A stretch of DNA of 64,000 nt from Papio anubis. Its lineage: Eukaryota; Chordata; Mammalia; Primates; Cercopithecidae. The position numbers were made by a program, and so were the translations under genes. The notes below the pieces were generated by a model. That model made no database searches, had not been told where the DNA came from, and saw only the letters and a program-made list of their open reading frames with translations. Below are positions 12,618 to 23,950 of this stretch, in pieces. The DNA lies in the NCBI RefSeq assembly GCF_008728515.1, contig NC_044981.1:133983937-134047936 (forward strand). The letters are read 5' to 3'. The stretch's first letter is position 1. Every line of letters begins with the position of its first letter.

Positions 12618-13762
12618 TTTTTTTTTAACTTTTTAAATTCACAGGTACATGTACAGATTGGTTACCTAGGTAAACATGTCTCATGGGGGTATGTTATACA
12701 GGTTATTTCATCACTCAGGTATTAAGCCTAGTAACTATTAGTTATTTTTCCAAATCCTCTCCCTCCTCCCACCCTCCACCTTCTCATAGGCCCCAGTGTG
12801 CGTTGTTCCCCTCTGTGTGTTCATGTGTTCTCATCATTTAGCTCCTACTTATAAGTGAGAACATGTGGTATTTGGTTTTCTGCTCCTGTGTTAGTTTGCT
12901 AAGAATAATGGCCTCCAGCTCCATCCATGTCCCTGCAAAGGACATGATTTCGTTCTTTTTTACAGCTGCATTGCATTCCATGGTGTTTATGTACCATTTT
13001 CTTTGTCCAATCTATCACTGATGGGCATGTAGGTTGATTCCATGTCTTTGCCATTGTGAATAGTGCTGCAATGAACATGCATGTGTGTGTCTTTATAATA
13101 TAATGATTTATATTCCTTTGAGTACATACCCAGTAATGAGATTGCTAGGTCGAATGGTAATTCTTTCTTTAGGTCTTCGAGGAATCACCACGCTGTCTTC
13201 CACAATGGTTGAACTAATTTACAGTCCCATCAACAGTGTATAAGCATCCCTTTTTCTCCATAACCTTGCCAGCATCTGTGTGTTCTTGTTTTGACTTTTC
13301 AGTAATAGCCATTGTGACTGGTGTAACATGTTATCTCATTGTGGTTTTGATTGGCATTTCTCTAATGATCAGTGATGTCGAGCTTTTTAAAATTATAATT
13401 GTTGGCCGCATGTATGTCTTCTTTTGAAAAGTGTATGTTCATATTCTCTGCCCACTTTTTAATGGGGTTGTTTGGTTTTGTATTGTAAATTTGTTTAAGT
13501 TCGTTATAGATGCTGGATATTAGACCTTTGTCAGATGTATAGTTTGCAAAAATGTTCTCCCTTTCTGTAGGTAATCTATTTACTCTGTTGATAGTTTATC
13601 TTGCTGTGCAGAAGCTCTTTAGTTTAACTAGATCCTAGTTTGTCAATTTTTCCTTCTGTTGCAATTCCTTTTGGCGTCTTTGTCATTAAATCTTTGCCCA
13701 TGCCTATGTCCTGAATGGTATTGCCTAGGTTGTCATCTAGGGTTTTCATAGTTTTAGATTTT

Positions 13763-14130
13763 TTTTCTTTGAGACAGAGTCTTGTTTTATAGCCCAGGCT
13801 GGAGTACAATGGCGCCACTTCAACTCACTGTAACCTCTGACTCCCAGGTTCCAGCTATTCTCCTGCCTCAGCCCTCCCAAGTAGCTGGGATTACGGGCAC
13901 GTGCCACCACCCCTGGCTCATCCCGGGTTCCAGCAATTCTCCTCCCTCAGCCCCGTGGGTAGCTGGGATTACAGGCATGTGCCACCATGCCTGGCTCATT
14001 TTTGTATTTTTAGTAGAGACGAGGTTTCACCATGTTGGCCAGGCTGGTCTCAAGTTCCTTACCTCAGGTGATCTGCCCATCCCCGCCTTCCAAAGTGCTG
14101 AGATTACAGATATGAGCCACCATGCTGGCC
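13763..14130 (-). mobile_element. Alu, antisense, with internal 78-bp tandem duplication
   Basis: The Alu is about 368 bp, longer than the usual 280-300. Two consecutive segments, 13842-13920 and 13921-13998, both run from 'ggttccagc.attctcc' through 'gtagctgggattac' to 'cctggctca', so about 78 bp of the right/left arm boundary region is present twice. A 13-bp perfect target duplication agttttagatttt flanks it (13750-13762 and 14131-14143). Looks like AluS or older. Confidence 0.85.
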
Positions 14131-14798
14131 AGTTTTAGATTTTACATTTAAGTCTTTAATCCATTTTGAGTTAATGTTTGTATGAGTTAATTGAGTTAAT
14201 TTAAAATCTTCTGCATATGGCTACCCAGTTATCTCAGCACCATTTATTGAATAGGGAATCCTTTCCTCGTTGCTTGTTTTTGCCAAGTTTGTTGAAGATC
14301 AGACAGTTGTAGGTGTGCAGTCTTATTTCTAGGTTCTCCATTCTATTCCATTGGTCTATATGTCTGTTTTGTACCAGTACCATGCTGTTTTGGTTACAGT
14401 AGCTCTGTAGTATAGTTTGAAGTAGAGTAGTATCATGCCTGCAGCTTTGTTCTTTTTGGTTAGGATTGCCTTGGCTATTTGGGCTCTTTTTGTTTGTTGT
14501 TTTTGGTTTCATGTAAATTCTAAAATAGTATTTTCTAGATCTGGGAGGAATATCAATGGTAGTTTAATAGGAATAGCATTGAATCTATAAATTGCTTTGG
14601 GAAGTATGGCCATTTTAACAGTATTGATTCTTCCTATCAAAGCTTTTTCCATTTCTTTGTGTCACCTCTGATTTCTTTGAGCAGTGGTTTATAGTTCTCC
14701 TTGTAGAGATCTTTTGTCTCACTAGTTACCTGTATTTCTAGGTATTTTACTCTTTTTGTGGCAGTTGTGAATGAGAGTTCATTCCTGATTTGAGTCAT

Positions 14799-15296
14799 TT
14801 ATTCATGGCTGTTGGTTTGACTGTTGTTAGTGTACAGGAGGGCTAGTGATTTTTGCATGTTGATTTTGTATCCTGAGACTTTGCTGAAGTTGTTCATCAG
14901 CTTAAGAAGCTTTTGGGCTGAATTGATGGGGTTTTCTAGATATAGGATTATGTTGTCTGCAAACAGGGACAGTTTGACTTCTTCTCTTCCTATTTGGATG
15001 TCCTTTATTTCTTTCTCTTGCCTAATTGCTCTGGCCAGAAACAAAGGGCATCGAAATAGGAAGAGAATACTATATGATATGAGTGGTGACAGAGGGCATC
15101 CTTGTCTTGTGCCAGTTTTCATGAGGAATGCTTCCAGCTTTTGCCCATTCATTACGATGTTTGCTGTGGCTTTGTTGTATATGGCTCTTACTATTTTGAG
15201 GTATGCCCCTTCAATACCTAGCATATTGAGAGTCTTTGACATAAATAGATGTTGAATTTTGTTGAAAATGTTTTGTTCATCTTTTGATATAATCAT
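14799..15296 (-). pseudogene. L1 ORF2 reverse-transcriptase remnant (165-codon open frame)
   Basis: This is the longest open stretch of ORF2 in the antisense L1 at 12618-15312. Reading on the minus strand it shows RT motifs: a 'TRQGCPLSPL' loop near residues 62-71, and the palm motif as FADN near residue 112 where active L1 has FADD. About ten residues after CPLSPL are foreign to the family, suggesting a small insertion. The second catalytic aspartate is lost and the frame has no proper start or end, so it is a fossil fragment of the element and not a gene. Confidence 0.75.
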
Positions 15297-15692
15297 GTGG
15301 TTTTTTTGTCTTTAGTAACTGTAGAAACAAGTATAAGTATACTTGTACTTAAGAATAAATGATCAAGTTGATGTGTCAAATTTGACACCAAGTTTGACAA
15401 TTTTTATAAAGAGGAAAAATTTCTTCTAAGACATAAACAATCAAAGTTCACTCAAGAAAAAATAGAAAACATAAATACCCGTAAATTTACTAAAGAAATG
15501 TAATGTATATTCAATGCACTTTACCACAAAAAAAAATTTAGGACCAAAGAGTTTACTACTTAATTTTATCAAGCTCTTTGAGAAAAAGAAAATATCAATA
15601 AGTGAAAACAATTTTAGAAAATACACTGCCTAAATGATTTTTTGAAACCAACATTACCCTGATATGAAAAAGAGCCAAATTATTTAAAAGGA

Positions 15693-15765
15693 CAGAGAGA
15701 GAGAGAGAGAAGGAAGGAAGGAAGGAAGGAAGGAAAGAAGGAAGGAAGGAAGGAAGGAAGGAAGA
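15693..15765. repeat. (AG)n then (GAAG)n microsatellite
   Basis: A GA run is followed by about thirteen GAAG/AAGG units with one interruption (aaagaagg). It is a pure-purine tract, likely polymorphic and able to form H-DNA. Confidence 0.9.
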
Positions 15766-16385
15766 AATATCCATCTGGAAAATAGATGAAAAACTTAGAT
15801 AACATTGGCAATGCTAGACAAATCAATTCCAGTAATATATAGAAAGATGATACAACAATGAAAAAGTGAAAAATGTAGTTATTATCTCAGGAATTCAATG
15901 TTGGTTTAACACGTGAAAATCAAGCCATATACTGAAACATATTGACAAAATAAAATGTTAAGTCATATGAACATCCCAGTAGATGCAGAAAAACAGTTAG
16001 CAAAATGTATTATCCATCCACATTAAAAATTCTGAGCAAAATGGAAATTCAGGGAAATTTACTCAAACAGGGCATCTATGAAAAACCTATAGTGACATAA
16101 TACTTAATGATGAAAAAATTGAATGTTTTCACTAAATACCAGGAGCTATGAGGGTATATGCTCTTCTACTCAAACTGTACTGAAAATTTTAGCCAATGCA
16201 ATAAGGTGAGAAAAATAAATAAAATGCAGTCTCATGGATAAGGAGGAAACATAGCTGTCTTTGTTCCCAGATGACATGATCATTCATGTGGAATATGGTA
16301 AGAAATATACAAAGTGATTCTGAGAAATAATAAGAAAATTTAACAAGCATACAAGATATAAAATCAATGTAAAAAATCAATTTTA

Positions 16386-16684
16386 GGCCGGGCGCGGTGG
16401 CTCAAGCCTGTAATCCCAGCACTTTGGGAGGCCGAGACGGGCGGATCACGAGGTCAGGAGATCAAGACCATCCTGGCTAACCCGGTGAAACCCCGTCTCT
16501 ACTAAAAAATACAAAAAAAAACTAGCCGGGCGAGGTGGCGGGCGCCTGTAGTCCCAGCTACTCTGGAGGCTGAGGCAGGAGAATGGCGTGAACCCGGGAG
16601 GCAGAGCTTGCAGTGAGCTGAGATCCGGCCACTGCACTCCAGCCTGGGCGACAGAGCGAGACTCCGTCTCAAAAAAAAAAAAAA
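16386..16684 (+). mobile_element. AluY, Old World monkey type
   Basis: Full-length Alu. It starts 'ggccgggcgcggtggctcaa', has the right-arm phrase 'gatccggccactgcactcc' and a pure A tail. Perfect 14-bp target duplication aaaaatcaatttta at 16372-16385 and 16685-16698. Low divergence from the other young copies here points to recent insertion. It interrupts the old L1. Confidence 0.93.
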
Positions 16685-17061
16685 AAAAATCAATTTTATT
16701 GCTGTTTACTAGCAATGAATAATTTGAAATTGAAATTCAAAGTGTAACAATTTTAAAAAGCAGCAAAGACATGAAATACTGAAGGATACATTCTTAAAAT
16801 ATGTGGAAAATTTACATTTTAAATATTTCAAAACGTTTCTGGGTAAAATGTTAAAACACCTGAAGAAATGGAGGAAAATTCTATCTTCATGAATTCATAG
16901 GTCTCATGCTGTTAAGACAATTCTCCATAATTGACCTATCTCTTCAATACAATCCCAATAAAACACAAGGAGGATTTTTGTGAAAGTTAAGCTGTTCCTA
17001 AAATTACATAGAAATACAAAGAATCTAGAATAATGAAAATTTTTTTAAAAAAGAAGAATGA

Positions 17062-17537
17062 CAAAGACTTGGAATCAACCCAAATGTCCATCAGTGACAG
17101 ACTGGATTAAGAAAATATGGCACATATACACCATGGAATACTATGCAGCCATAAAAAAGGATGAGTTTGTGTCCTTTGTAGGGACATGGATGCAGCTGGA
17201 AACCATCATTCTCAGCAAACTATCGTAAGAACAGAAAACCAAACATCACAAGTTCTCACTCATAGGTGGGAATTGAACAATGAGATCACTTGGATTTGGG
17301 AAGGGGAACATCACACACCGGGGCCTATTATGGGGAGGGGGGAGAGGGGAGGGATGGCATTGGGAGTTATACCTGATGTAAATGATGAGTTGATGGGTGC
17401 TGACGAGTTGATGGGTGCAGCACACCAACATGGCACAAGTATACATATGTAACAAACCTGCACGTTGTGCACATGTACCCTAGAACTTAAAGTATAATAA
17501 AATTAATTAATTAATTAATTAATTAATTTAATTAAAT
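17062..17537 (+). mobile_element. 5'-truncated L1PA 3' end
   Basis: Contains only the last ORF2 codons ('cccaaatgtccatcagtgac', 'ggaatactatgcagccataa') and the 3' UTR with its G-rich tract (17331-17356). Perfect 14-bp target duplication aaaaagaagaatga at 17048-17061 and 17538-17551. The region 'gttgatgggtgctgacgagttgatgggtgc' (about 17390-17418) shows an internal 15-bp-scale duplication. The A tail is replaced by TTAA repeats. Confidence 0.88.
17498..17537. repeat. (AATT)n tetranucleotide tail
   Basis: About nine AATT units form the 3' tail of the L1PA fragment where a poly(A) would be expected, ended by 'taattaaata' before the target duplication. Confidence 0.85.
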
Positions 17538-17841
17538 AAAAAGAAGAATGAATTTGAAGAACATGCATTACTTGATTTTAAGCCTTAGTATATTGCTACA
17601 GAAATCAAGACAATCTGTCATTAATATAAGGAATGAGATAAGGATCAAAGGAACAAAATACAGAATACAGAGTAGGTCTGTACATTTGCACTGAATTTAT
17701 TTTGACAAAGATGCTGAGATAATTTTATAGGAAAATTATATTTTCATCAAATGGTACTAGAACAACTTGATATTTACATGGAAAAAATGTAAACCTCTAC
17801 TACTACTACCTGACAGCTACTATTACCTTTTTACATATAAA

Positions 17842-17970
17842 AGCTAGCTCTAGGAGGCTGAGGCAGGAGAATCACTTGAACCCAGGAGGCAGAGGTTGCA
17901 GTGAGCCAAGATCATGCCACTGCACGCCATCCTGGGTGACAGAGAGAGACTCCATCTAAAAAAAAAAAAA
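17842..17970 (+). mobile_element. Alu right-arm fragment
   Basis: Only the 3' part of an Alu is present, from 'aggaggctgaggcaggagaa' to the A tail. The consensus 'gaacccaggaggcagaggtt' suggests AluS or AluJ age. No left arm; target duplication unclear. Confidence 0.85.
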
Positions 17971-18431
17971 TTAGTTCAAAGTGTGTTACAGACCTAAACA
18001 TAAAACCTAAAAATGTAACATTTCTATGAAGAAAACATAAGACACCCTCTTTGTAATAGTGAAGTACGCAAAGATAGTACAGAAAAATCATCATTCATAT
18101 ATATATATCCATATCCATATGCATATATATGTAAATTGGACTTAATTAAAATTCTATAGAGCAGGAAAGATTTTCTCACCACATTCCTAAGTTTGATAGC
18201 TAGGTCTATGAAATAAACCAACAACAGGAAGATCAATAAGAGAAAAGGTATACAAATTTATTAATTTTTAGTGGTACACACATGAAGCATCACAAGGGGA
18301 AAAAAAGTGAATACCAAAAAGAAGTGGTGAGTTTTGAAAGTTTATATACAGTCTTAAGAGGATAATGGGAGGAGGGTAAAGTAGGCCACTTAGGGGAGAG
18401 TAAATGATTTTTAGGAAAACTCAATGGAGCA

Positions 18432-18836
18432 TGATATTGTTTGGCTACTTACACCCTCCAAATCTCATATGAAAATGTGACCCCCAGTGTTGGGGGTGGC
18501 TGGTGGAATGTGTTTGGGTCATGGGGATATATCTCTCATGAATGGTTTGGTGCCCTCCCATGATAATGAGTGCTCAATTAGTACACACAAAAACGGGTCA
18601 TTTAAAAAAATCCTGGCACCTCCACTTCTTTCTCTTGCTCCTTCTCTCACCATGTGACACGCCAGCTCCCCTTCCTCTTTCACAATAATTGGATGCTCTC
18701 TGAAGCCCTCATGAGAAGCAGATGCTGGCAGCATGCTTCTTGTACAGCCTGCAGAGCTGTGAACCAGATAAACCTTTCATTATAAATTACCCAGTTTCAG
18801 GTATTCCTTTATAGCAACTCAGAACAGACTAATACA
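18432..18836 (+). mobile_element. MST-type solo LTR (ERVL-MaLR)
   Basis: Starts 'tgatattgtttggct', has 'tttgggtcatggggatat' and 'ataaattacccagtttcagg', and ends 'cagactaataca': MST family landmarks. Length 405 bp fits MSTB/MSTD. A clean 5-bp target duplication is not visible (flanks gagca and ggtcc). Confidence 0.75.
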
Positions 18837-18852
18837 GGTCCTTAAAATAATA

Positions 18853-19140
18853 GGCGGGCCAGATGCGGTGGCTCACACCTCTAATCTCAGCACTTCGGGC
18901 AGTTGAGCTGGGTGGATCACTCAAGCCCAGGAGTTCAAGACCAGCCTTGGCAACATGGTGAAACTCCATCGCTACAAAAAAAAATACAAAAATTGGCCAG
19001 TGTGGTGGTGCATGCCTGTACTTAAAGTTACGTGAGGGGCTGAGATGGAGGATAGCTTGAGCCGAGGAGGTCGAGGCTCCAGTGAGCAGAGATCACGCCA
19101 CTGCCCTCCAGTCTGGGTGAGAAAGTGAGATCCTGTCTCA
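18853..19140 (+). mobile_element. AluJ-like Alu
   Basis: Both arms are present but well diverged: 'gatcactcaagcccaggag' and 'ggaggatagcttgagccgag' are the AluJ diagnostic wording. The tail has degenerated into a GGAA repeat. Confidence 0.85.
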
Positions 19141-19199
19141 AAAAAGAGAAAGAAGGAAAGGAAGGAAAAGAAGGAAAGGAATGAAGGAAGGAAGGAAGG
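19141..19199. repeat. (GGAA)n-type purine repeat from an Alu tail
   Basis: AAAGAAGG, GGAAAGGAA and GAAGGAAGG units follow directly on the AluJ A tail, the usual way such tails decay. Multiple GGAA units are ETS-type core motifs, but no regulatory role can be shown. Confidence 0.85.
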
Positions 19200-19666
19200 T
19201 GAATAGGTGAGAGATATGATTGTTTGTGACAAAGTTTGAGTATACTGTTGAATTCTAGTCTCCTCTCCTGTAATAAGAGTCAATCTTCCCCAGCTGATGA
19301 AACTGCTGGGGAAGAGACTAATGACAACTGAATTTCTTTTGGAGGATCTTTCTTTTGATAGATAAGGAGAGTTCGGAAAAGCCTCTACCTGCATTTGCTG
19401 CTTTGCAAGTGCCTTCAAATCAAAATAATTCAAAATGCCAAAGCAGCATATTTTGCCATGGCATGTACCGTACTCCTTCAGTTCAAAACTTAGGCTCTTT
19501 AAATTACACTGTTAAGAAAATGGTAAGACAGCACACAGACTGAAAGAAAACATTCTCAGTATATATGTTTAGAAAATGACTTATATTTAGAATATATAAA
19601 GAGTATTCAAAAATAAATATTTAGTAGAAAAAGATACACTCCTCAAAAATAAGTAAAAGACTTCAT

Positions 19667-19958
19667 CAGTTACTTCACACCTGTAATCCCAGCACTTTGG
19701 GAGTTCAAGGCAGGCAGATCACTTGAGGTCAGGAGTTTGAGACTAGCCTGGGCAATGTGGTAAAACCCTGTCTCTACTAAAAAAACAAAAATTGGCCAGG
19801 CATGGTGGTGCACACCTCTGGTACCAGCTACTTAGAAGGCTGAGACAGGAGAATTGCTTGAACTCAGGAGGCGGAGGCTGCAGTGAGCCGAGATCACGCC
19901 ACTGTACTCCAGCCTGGGTGAGAGAGTGAGACTCTGTCAAAAAAAAAAAAAAAAGAAA
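19667..19958 (+). mobile_element. AluS-like Alu
   Basis: Lacks the first 15 or so bases and then runs 'cacctgtaatcccagcactt' to the A tail. 'cacttgaggtcaggagtttg' marks AluS. Its A tail became part of the target site of the following L1. Confidence 0.88.
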
Positions 19959-19970
19959 AAGAAAATTAAA

Positions 19971-22900
19971 GAATTTTATTTCTCCTTCACTTATGAAGCT
20001 CAGTTTGGCTGGATATGAAATTCTTGGTTGAAACTTCTTTTTTGGAAGAATGTTGAATATTGGCCCCCACTCTCTTCTGGCTTGTAGAGTTTCTGACAAA
20101 AGATCTACTGTTAGTCTGATGGGCTTCCCTTTGTGGGTAACCCAGCCTTTCTCTCTGGATGCCCTTAACATTTCTTCCTTCATTTCAACCTTGGTGAATC
20201 TGACAATTATGTGTTTTGGGGTTGCTCTTCTCAAGGAATATCTTTGTGGTGTTCTCTGTATTTCCTGAATTTGAATGTTGGCCTGCCTTGCTAGGTTGGG
20301 GAAGTTCTCTTGGATACTATCCTGAAGAGTGTTTTCCAACTTGGTTCCATTCTCCTCATCACTTTTGGGTACTCCAATCAAAGGTAGATTTGGTCTTTTC
20401 ACATAGTGCCATATTTCTTGGAGATTTTGCTTTTTTCTTTTCACTCTTTTTTCTCTCATCTTGTCTCTTCACTTTATTTCATTGAGTTTATCTTCAGTTT
20501 CTGATATCCTTTCTTCCACTTGATCGATTCAGTTATTGATACTTGTGTATGGTTCACGAAGTTCTCATGCTGTGTTTTTCAGCTCCATCAGGTCATTTAT
20601 GTTCTTCTCTGCACTGTATATTCTAGTTAGCAATTCATCTAAGCTTTTTTTCAAGGTTCTTAGATTCCTTGCATTGGAGAGGAGTTTGTTATTATCCACT
20701 TTCTGAAGCCTATTTCTGTCAATTCATCAAACTCATTCTCTGCCCAGTTTTGTTCCCTTGCTGGTGAGGACTTGTGATCCTTTGGAGGAGAGGAAGCATT
20801 CTGGTTTTTGGAATTTTCAGCCTTTTTGCACTGGTTTCACCCCATCTTTGTGGATTTATCTACCTTTGGTCTTTGATGCTGGTGACCTTCGGAAAGGGTC
20901 TCTGAGTGGACGTCCTTTTTGTTAATGCTGATACTATTCCTTTCTGTTTGTTAGTTTTCCTTCTAACAGTCAGACCCCTCTGCTGCACATCTGCTGGAGT
21001 TTGCTGGAGGTCCACTCCAGGCCCTGTTTCTCTGGGTATCACCAGTGGAGGCTGCAGAGCAACAAAGATTGCTGCCTATTCTCTCCTTTGGACACTTCGT
21101 CCCAGAGGCGCCCCCACAAGATGCCAGTCAGAACTCTCCTATATGAGGTGTCTGTCAGCACCTACTGGGAGGTGACTCCCAGTCAGGATACACAGGGGTC
21201 AGGGACCCACTTGAGGAGGCAGTCTGCCCCTTATCAGAACTCAAACACTGTGCTGGGAGAACCACTGCCCTCCTCAGAGCTGTCAGGCAGGGATTTTTAA
21301 GTCTGCTGACACTACGCCACAGCCGCCCCTTCCCACAAGTGCTCTGTCCCAGGGAGATAGGGGTTTTATCTACAAGTCCCTGACTGGGGCTGCTGCCTAT
21401 TTTTCAGAGATGCCCTGCCCAGAGAGGAGGAGTCTAGAGAGCAGTCTCAGGATACAAAATCAATGTGCAAAAATCACAAACATTCCTATACACCAATAAC
21501 AGACAGACAGTCAAATCATGAGTGAACTCCCATTCACAATTACTACAAAGAGAATAAAATATCTAGGAATACAACTTAGAAGGGATGCAAAGGATCCCTT
21601 CAAGGATAACTACAAACCACTGCTCAATGAAATAAGAGAGGACACAAACAAATGCAAAAACATTCCATGCTCATGGATAAGAAGAATCAATATAGTGAAA
21701 ATGGCCACACTGCCCAAAGTAATTTACAGATTCAATGCTATCCTCATCAAACTATGATTGACTTTCTTCACAGAATTGGAAAAAACTACTTTAAAGTTCA
21801 TATGGAACCTAAAAAGAGCCCGCATCGCAAAGATAATCCTAAGCAAAAAGAACAAAGCTGGAGGCATCAAACTACCTGACTTCAAGTTATACTACAAGCT
21901 TACAGTAACCAAAACAGCATGGTGCTGATACCAAAACAGATATATAGACCAATGTAACAGAACAGAGACCTCAGAAATAACAACACACATCTACAACCAT
22001 TTAATCTTTGGCAAACCTGACAAAAATAAGCAATGAGGAAAGGATTCCCTATTTAATAAATGGTGCTAGGAAGACTGGCTAGCCATATGTAGAAAGCTGA
22101 AACTGGATTCCTTCCTTACACTTTATACAAAAAGTAATTCAAGATGGATTAAAGACTTAAATGTTAGGCCTAAAACCATAAAAACCCTAGAAGAAAACCT
22201 AGGCAATACCATTGAGGACACACGCATGGACAAAGACTTCATGACTAAAACACCAAAAGCAATGGTAACAAAAGCCAAAATAGATAAATGGGATCTAATT
22301 AAACTAAAGAGCTTCTGCACAGCAAAAGAAATTATCATTAGAGTGAACAGACAACCAACAGAATGGGAGAAAATTGTTGCAATCTACCCATCTGACAAAG
22401 TCTAATATCCAGAATCTACAAAGAACTTAAACAAATTTACAAGAAAAAAGCAAACAACCCCATCAAAAAGTGGGCAAAGGATATGAACAGACAATTCTCA
22501 AAAGAAGACATTTATGCAGCCAACAAACACATGAAGAAATGCTCATCATCACTGGTCATTAGAGAAATGCAAATCAAAAGCACATTGAGATACCATCTCA
22601 CATCAGTTACATTGGTGATCATTTAAAACCCAGGAAAAAAACAGATGCTGGAGAGGATGTGGAGAAATAGGAACACTTTTACTCTGTTGGTGGGAGTGTA
22701 AGTTTGTTCAACCATTGTGGAAGACAGTGTGGCGATTCCTCAAGGATCTAGAACTAGAAATATCATTTGACCCAGGAATCCCATTACTGGATATATACCC
22801 AAAAGATTATAAATCATTCTACTATAAAGACTCATGCACACGTATGTTTATTGTGGCACTGTTCACAATGGCAAAGACTTGGAACCAACCCAAATGTCCA

Positions 22901-23310
22901 TCAGTTAAAGACTGGATAAAGAAAATATGGCACATGTACACCACGGAATACTATGCAGCCATAAAAAGAGGATGAGTTCATGTCCTTTGCAGGGACATGG
23001 ATGAGGCTGGAAACCATCATTCTCAGCAAACTGACACAAGAACAGAAATCCAGACACCACATGTTCTCACTCGTAAGTGGTAGTTGAACAGTGAGACCAC
23101 ATGGACACAGAGAGGGGAACATCACATACCGGGGCTTGTCAGAGGGTGGAGGGCTAAGGGAGGCTTAGTATTAGGAGAAATATCTAATGCAAATGACAGT
23201 TTGATGGGTGCAGCAAACCACCATGGCACATGTATACCTATGTAACCAACCTGCACGTTCTACACATGTACCCCAGAACTTAAAGTATTATTTTAAAAGT
23301 TAATTTAAAG
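19971..23310 (+). mobile_element. L1PA with twin-priming 5' inversion
   Basis: Two L1 pieces in opposite orientation share one target duplication, aagaaaattaaa, at 19959-19970 and 23311-23322 (12 bp, perfect). The left piece (to 21443) is antisense: ORF1 C-terminal domain, coiled coil and then 5' UTR. The right piece (from 21447) is sense: ORF2 from after the palm motif, then the 3' UTR to 'agaacttaaagtatta'. The L1 between the end of ORF1 and late ORF2 is missing. This is the twin-priming structure. Both pieces contain only broken frames. Confidence 0.9.
19974..21443 (-). pseudogene. inverted L1 ORF1 and 5' UTR part of the twin-primed L1
   Basis: On the minus strand, 20460 down to 19980 encodes the ORF1 RRM/C-terminal region, recognisable by 'RPNLPLIGVPKSDEENGTK' near the start, with an RRATPKHIIVRFTKVEMKEE-type continuation. 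Further right, 20870-21440 is 5' UTR ('gtttgctggaggtccactcc', 'agagatgccctgcccagag'). The ORF1 frame has no start and continues past the element's end into the neighbouring Alu, giving a 238-codon chimeric frame at 19743-20459. Not functional. Confidence 0.82.
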
Positions 23311-23480
23311 AAGAAAATTAAAACTGCAATGAGTTATTGCTACATACTCATTATGATAGTTAAAACAAAGCAGACTGATAATATCAATTGTTGGTAATGA
23401 TGGGGAGTCCCTGGTACTTTCATACACTAAAAGATTCTAAAATGATATAACCATTTTGAAAAACTTACTGGCAGTTTCTC

Positions 23481-23950
23481 ACGTGAAAGTTTTCAGAATC
23501 AACATGGAGTCACTAATGTTGAAAAAAAAAACCCTGACAAATAGAGCCAGGCAACACCATGAAGAGAGGGTTCTCCTGCTCGTATGCTTGATAATAAAAT
23601 GTATCACAAAAGAATCTGTGAAAAGCATAATCTTGCAAAAAGACCATCACATCCTTATACAAAACAATACTTCTGCAAGGATATCTGCCCAGCAACTGGC
23701 TGTCAACCCTCAGACTGGTGTCACCCTTTTAATTGATCTTTGTAGCTGAGGATTATTTTAAAACAATTGTGTGATCATCCTCATTTTTTCTTTAAAAATC
23801 TTTGTCTTCCTTTACCTCCTTGAATATGCATATGGTTTACTATGGCACATGTATTACCATTGCTATGCTCTATTCCCAAATAAATATCCTTTTATTTTAG
23901 AGAGCCTCTCCCTGTTTATTTAGATTGATACTTATAAAGGTAACTCATTA
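23481..23950. mobile_element. unassigned LTR-like insertion
   Basis: About 470 bp of non-L1 sequence splits old L1 text. It ends with 'ttcccaaataaatatccttt', a poly(A) signal arrangement common near LTR ends. Family not recognised and borders are approximate. Confidence 0.35.

Larger units (their letters stand above)
12618..15312 (-). mobile_element. antisense primate L1, 5'-truncated
   Basis: Starts with the antisense poly(A) tail (T run at 12618) and the 3' UTR phrase 'acatgtacagattggttacc'. It continues through the ORF2 C-terminus, thumb and reverse transcriptase in order, and stops near 15312 inside the RT domain. Level of decay and 3' UTR suggest an L1PB or old L1PA subfamily. An Alu at 13763-14130 splits it. 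I did not find a clear target duplication. Confidence 0.75.
18156..19480 (-). mobile_element. unassigned LTR-like insertion, probably antisense
   Basis: Old L1 text stops at about 18155 and resumes at about 19480, so something inserted here. After removing the MST LTR and the AluJ, about 600 bp remains that is neither L1 nor Alu. It contains 'aggtatacaaatttattaat' and CCA-type segments that resemble an antisense LTR with a poly(A) signal. I cannot name the family. Confidence 0.35.

Noticed and set aside
15327..15346. Short palindrome 'acaagtataagtatacttgt'
   Set aside because: Nine-base arms in AT-rich DNA are expected by chance often enough, and no element border coincides with it.
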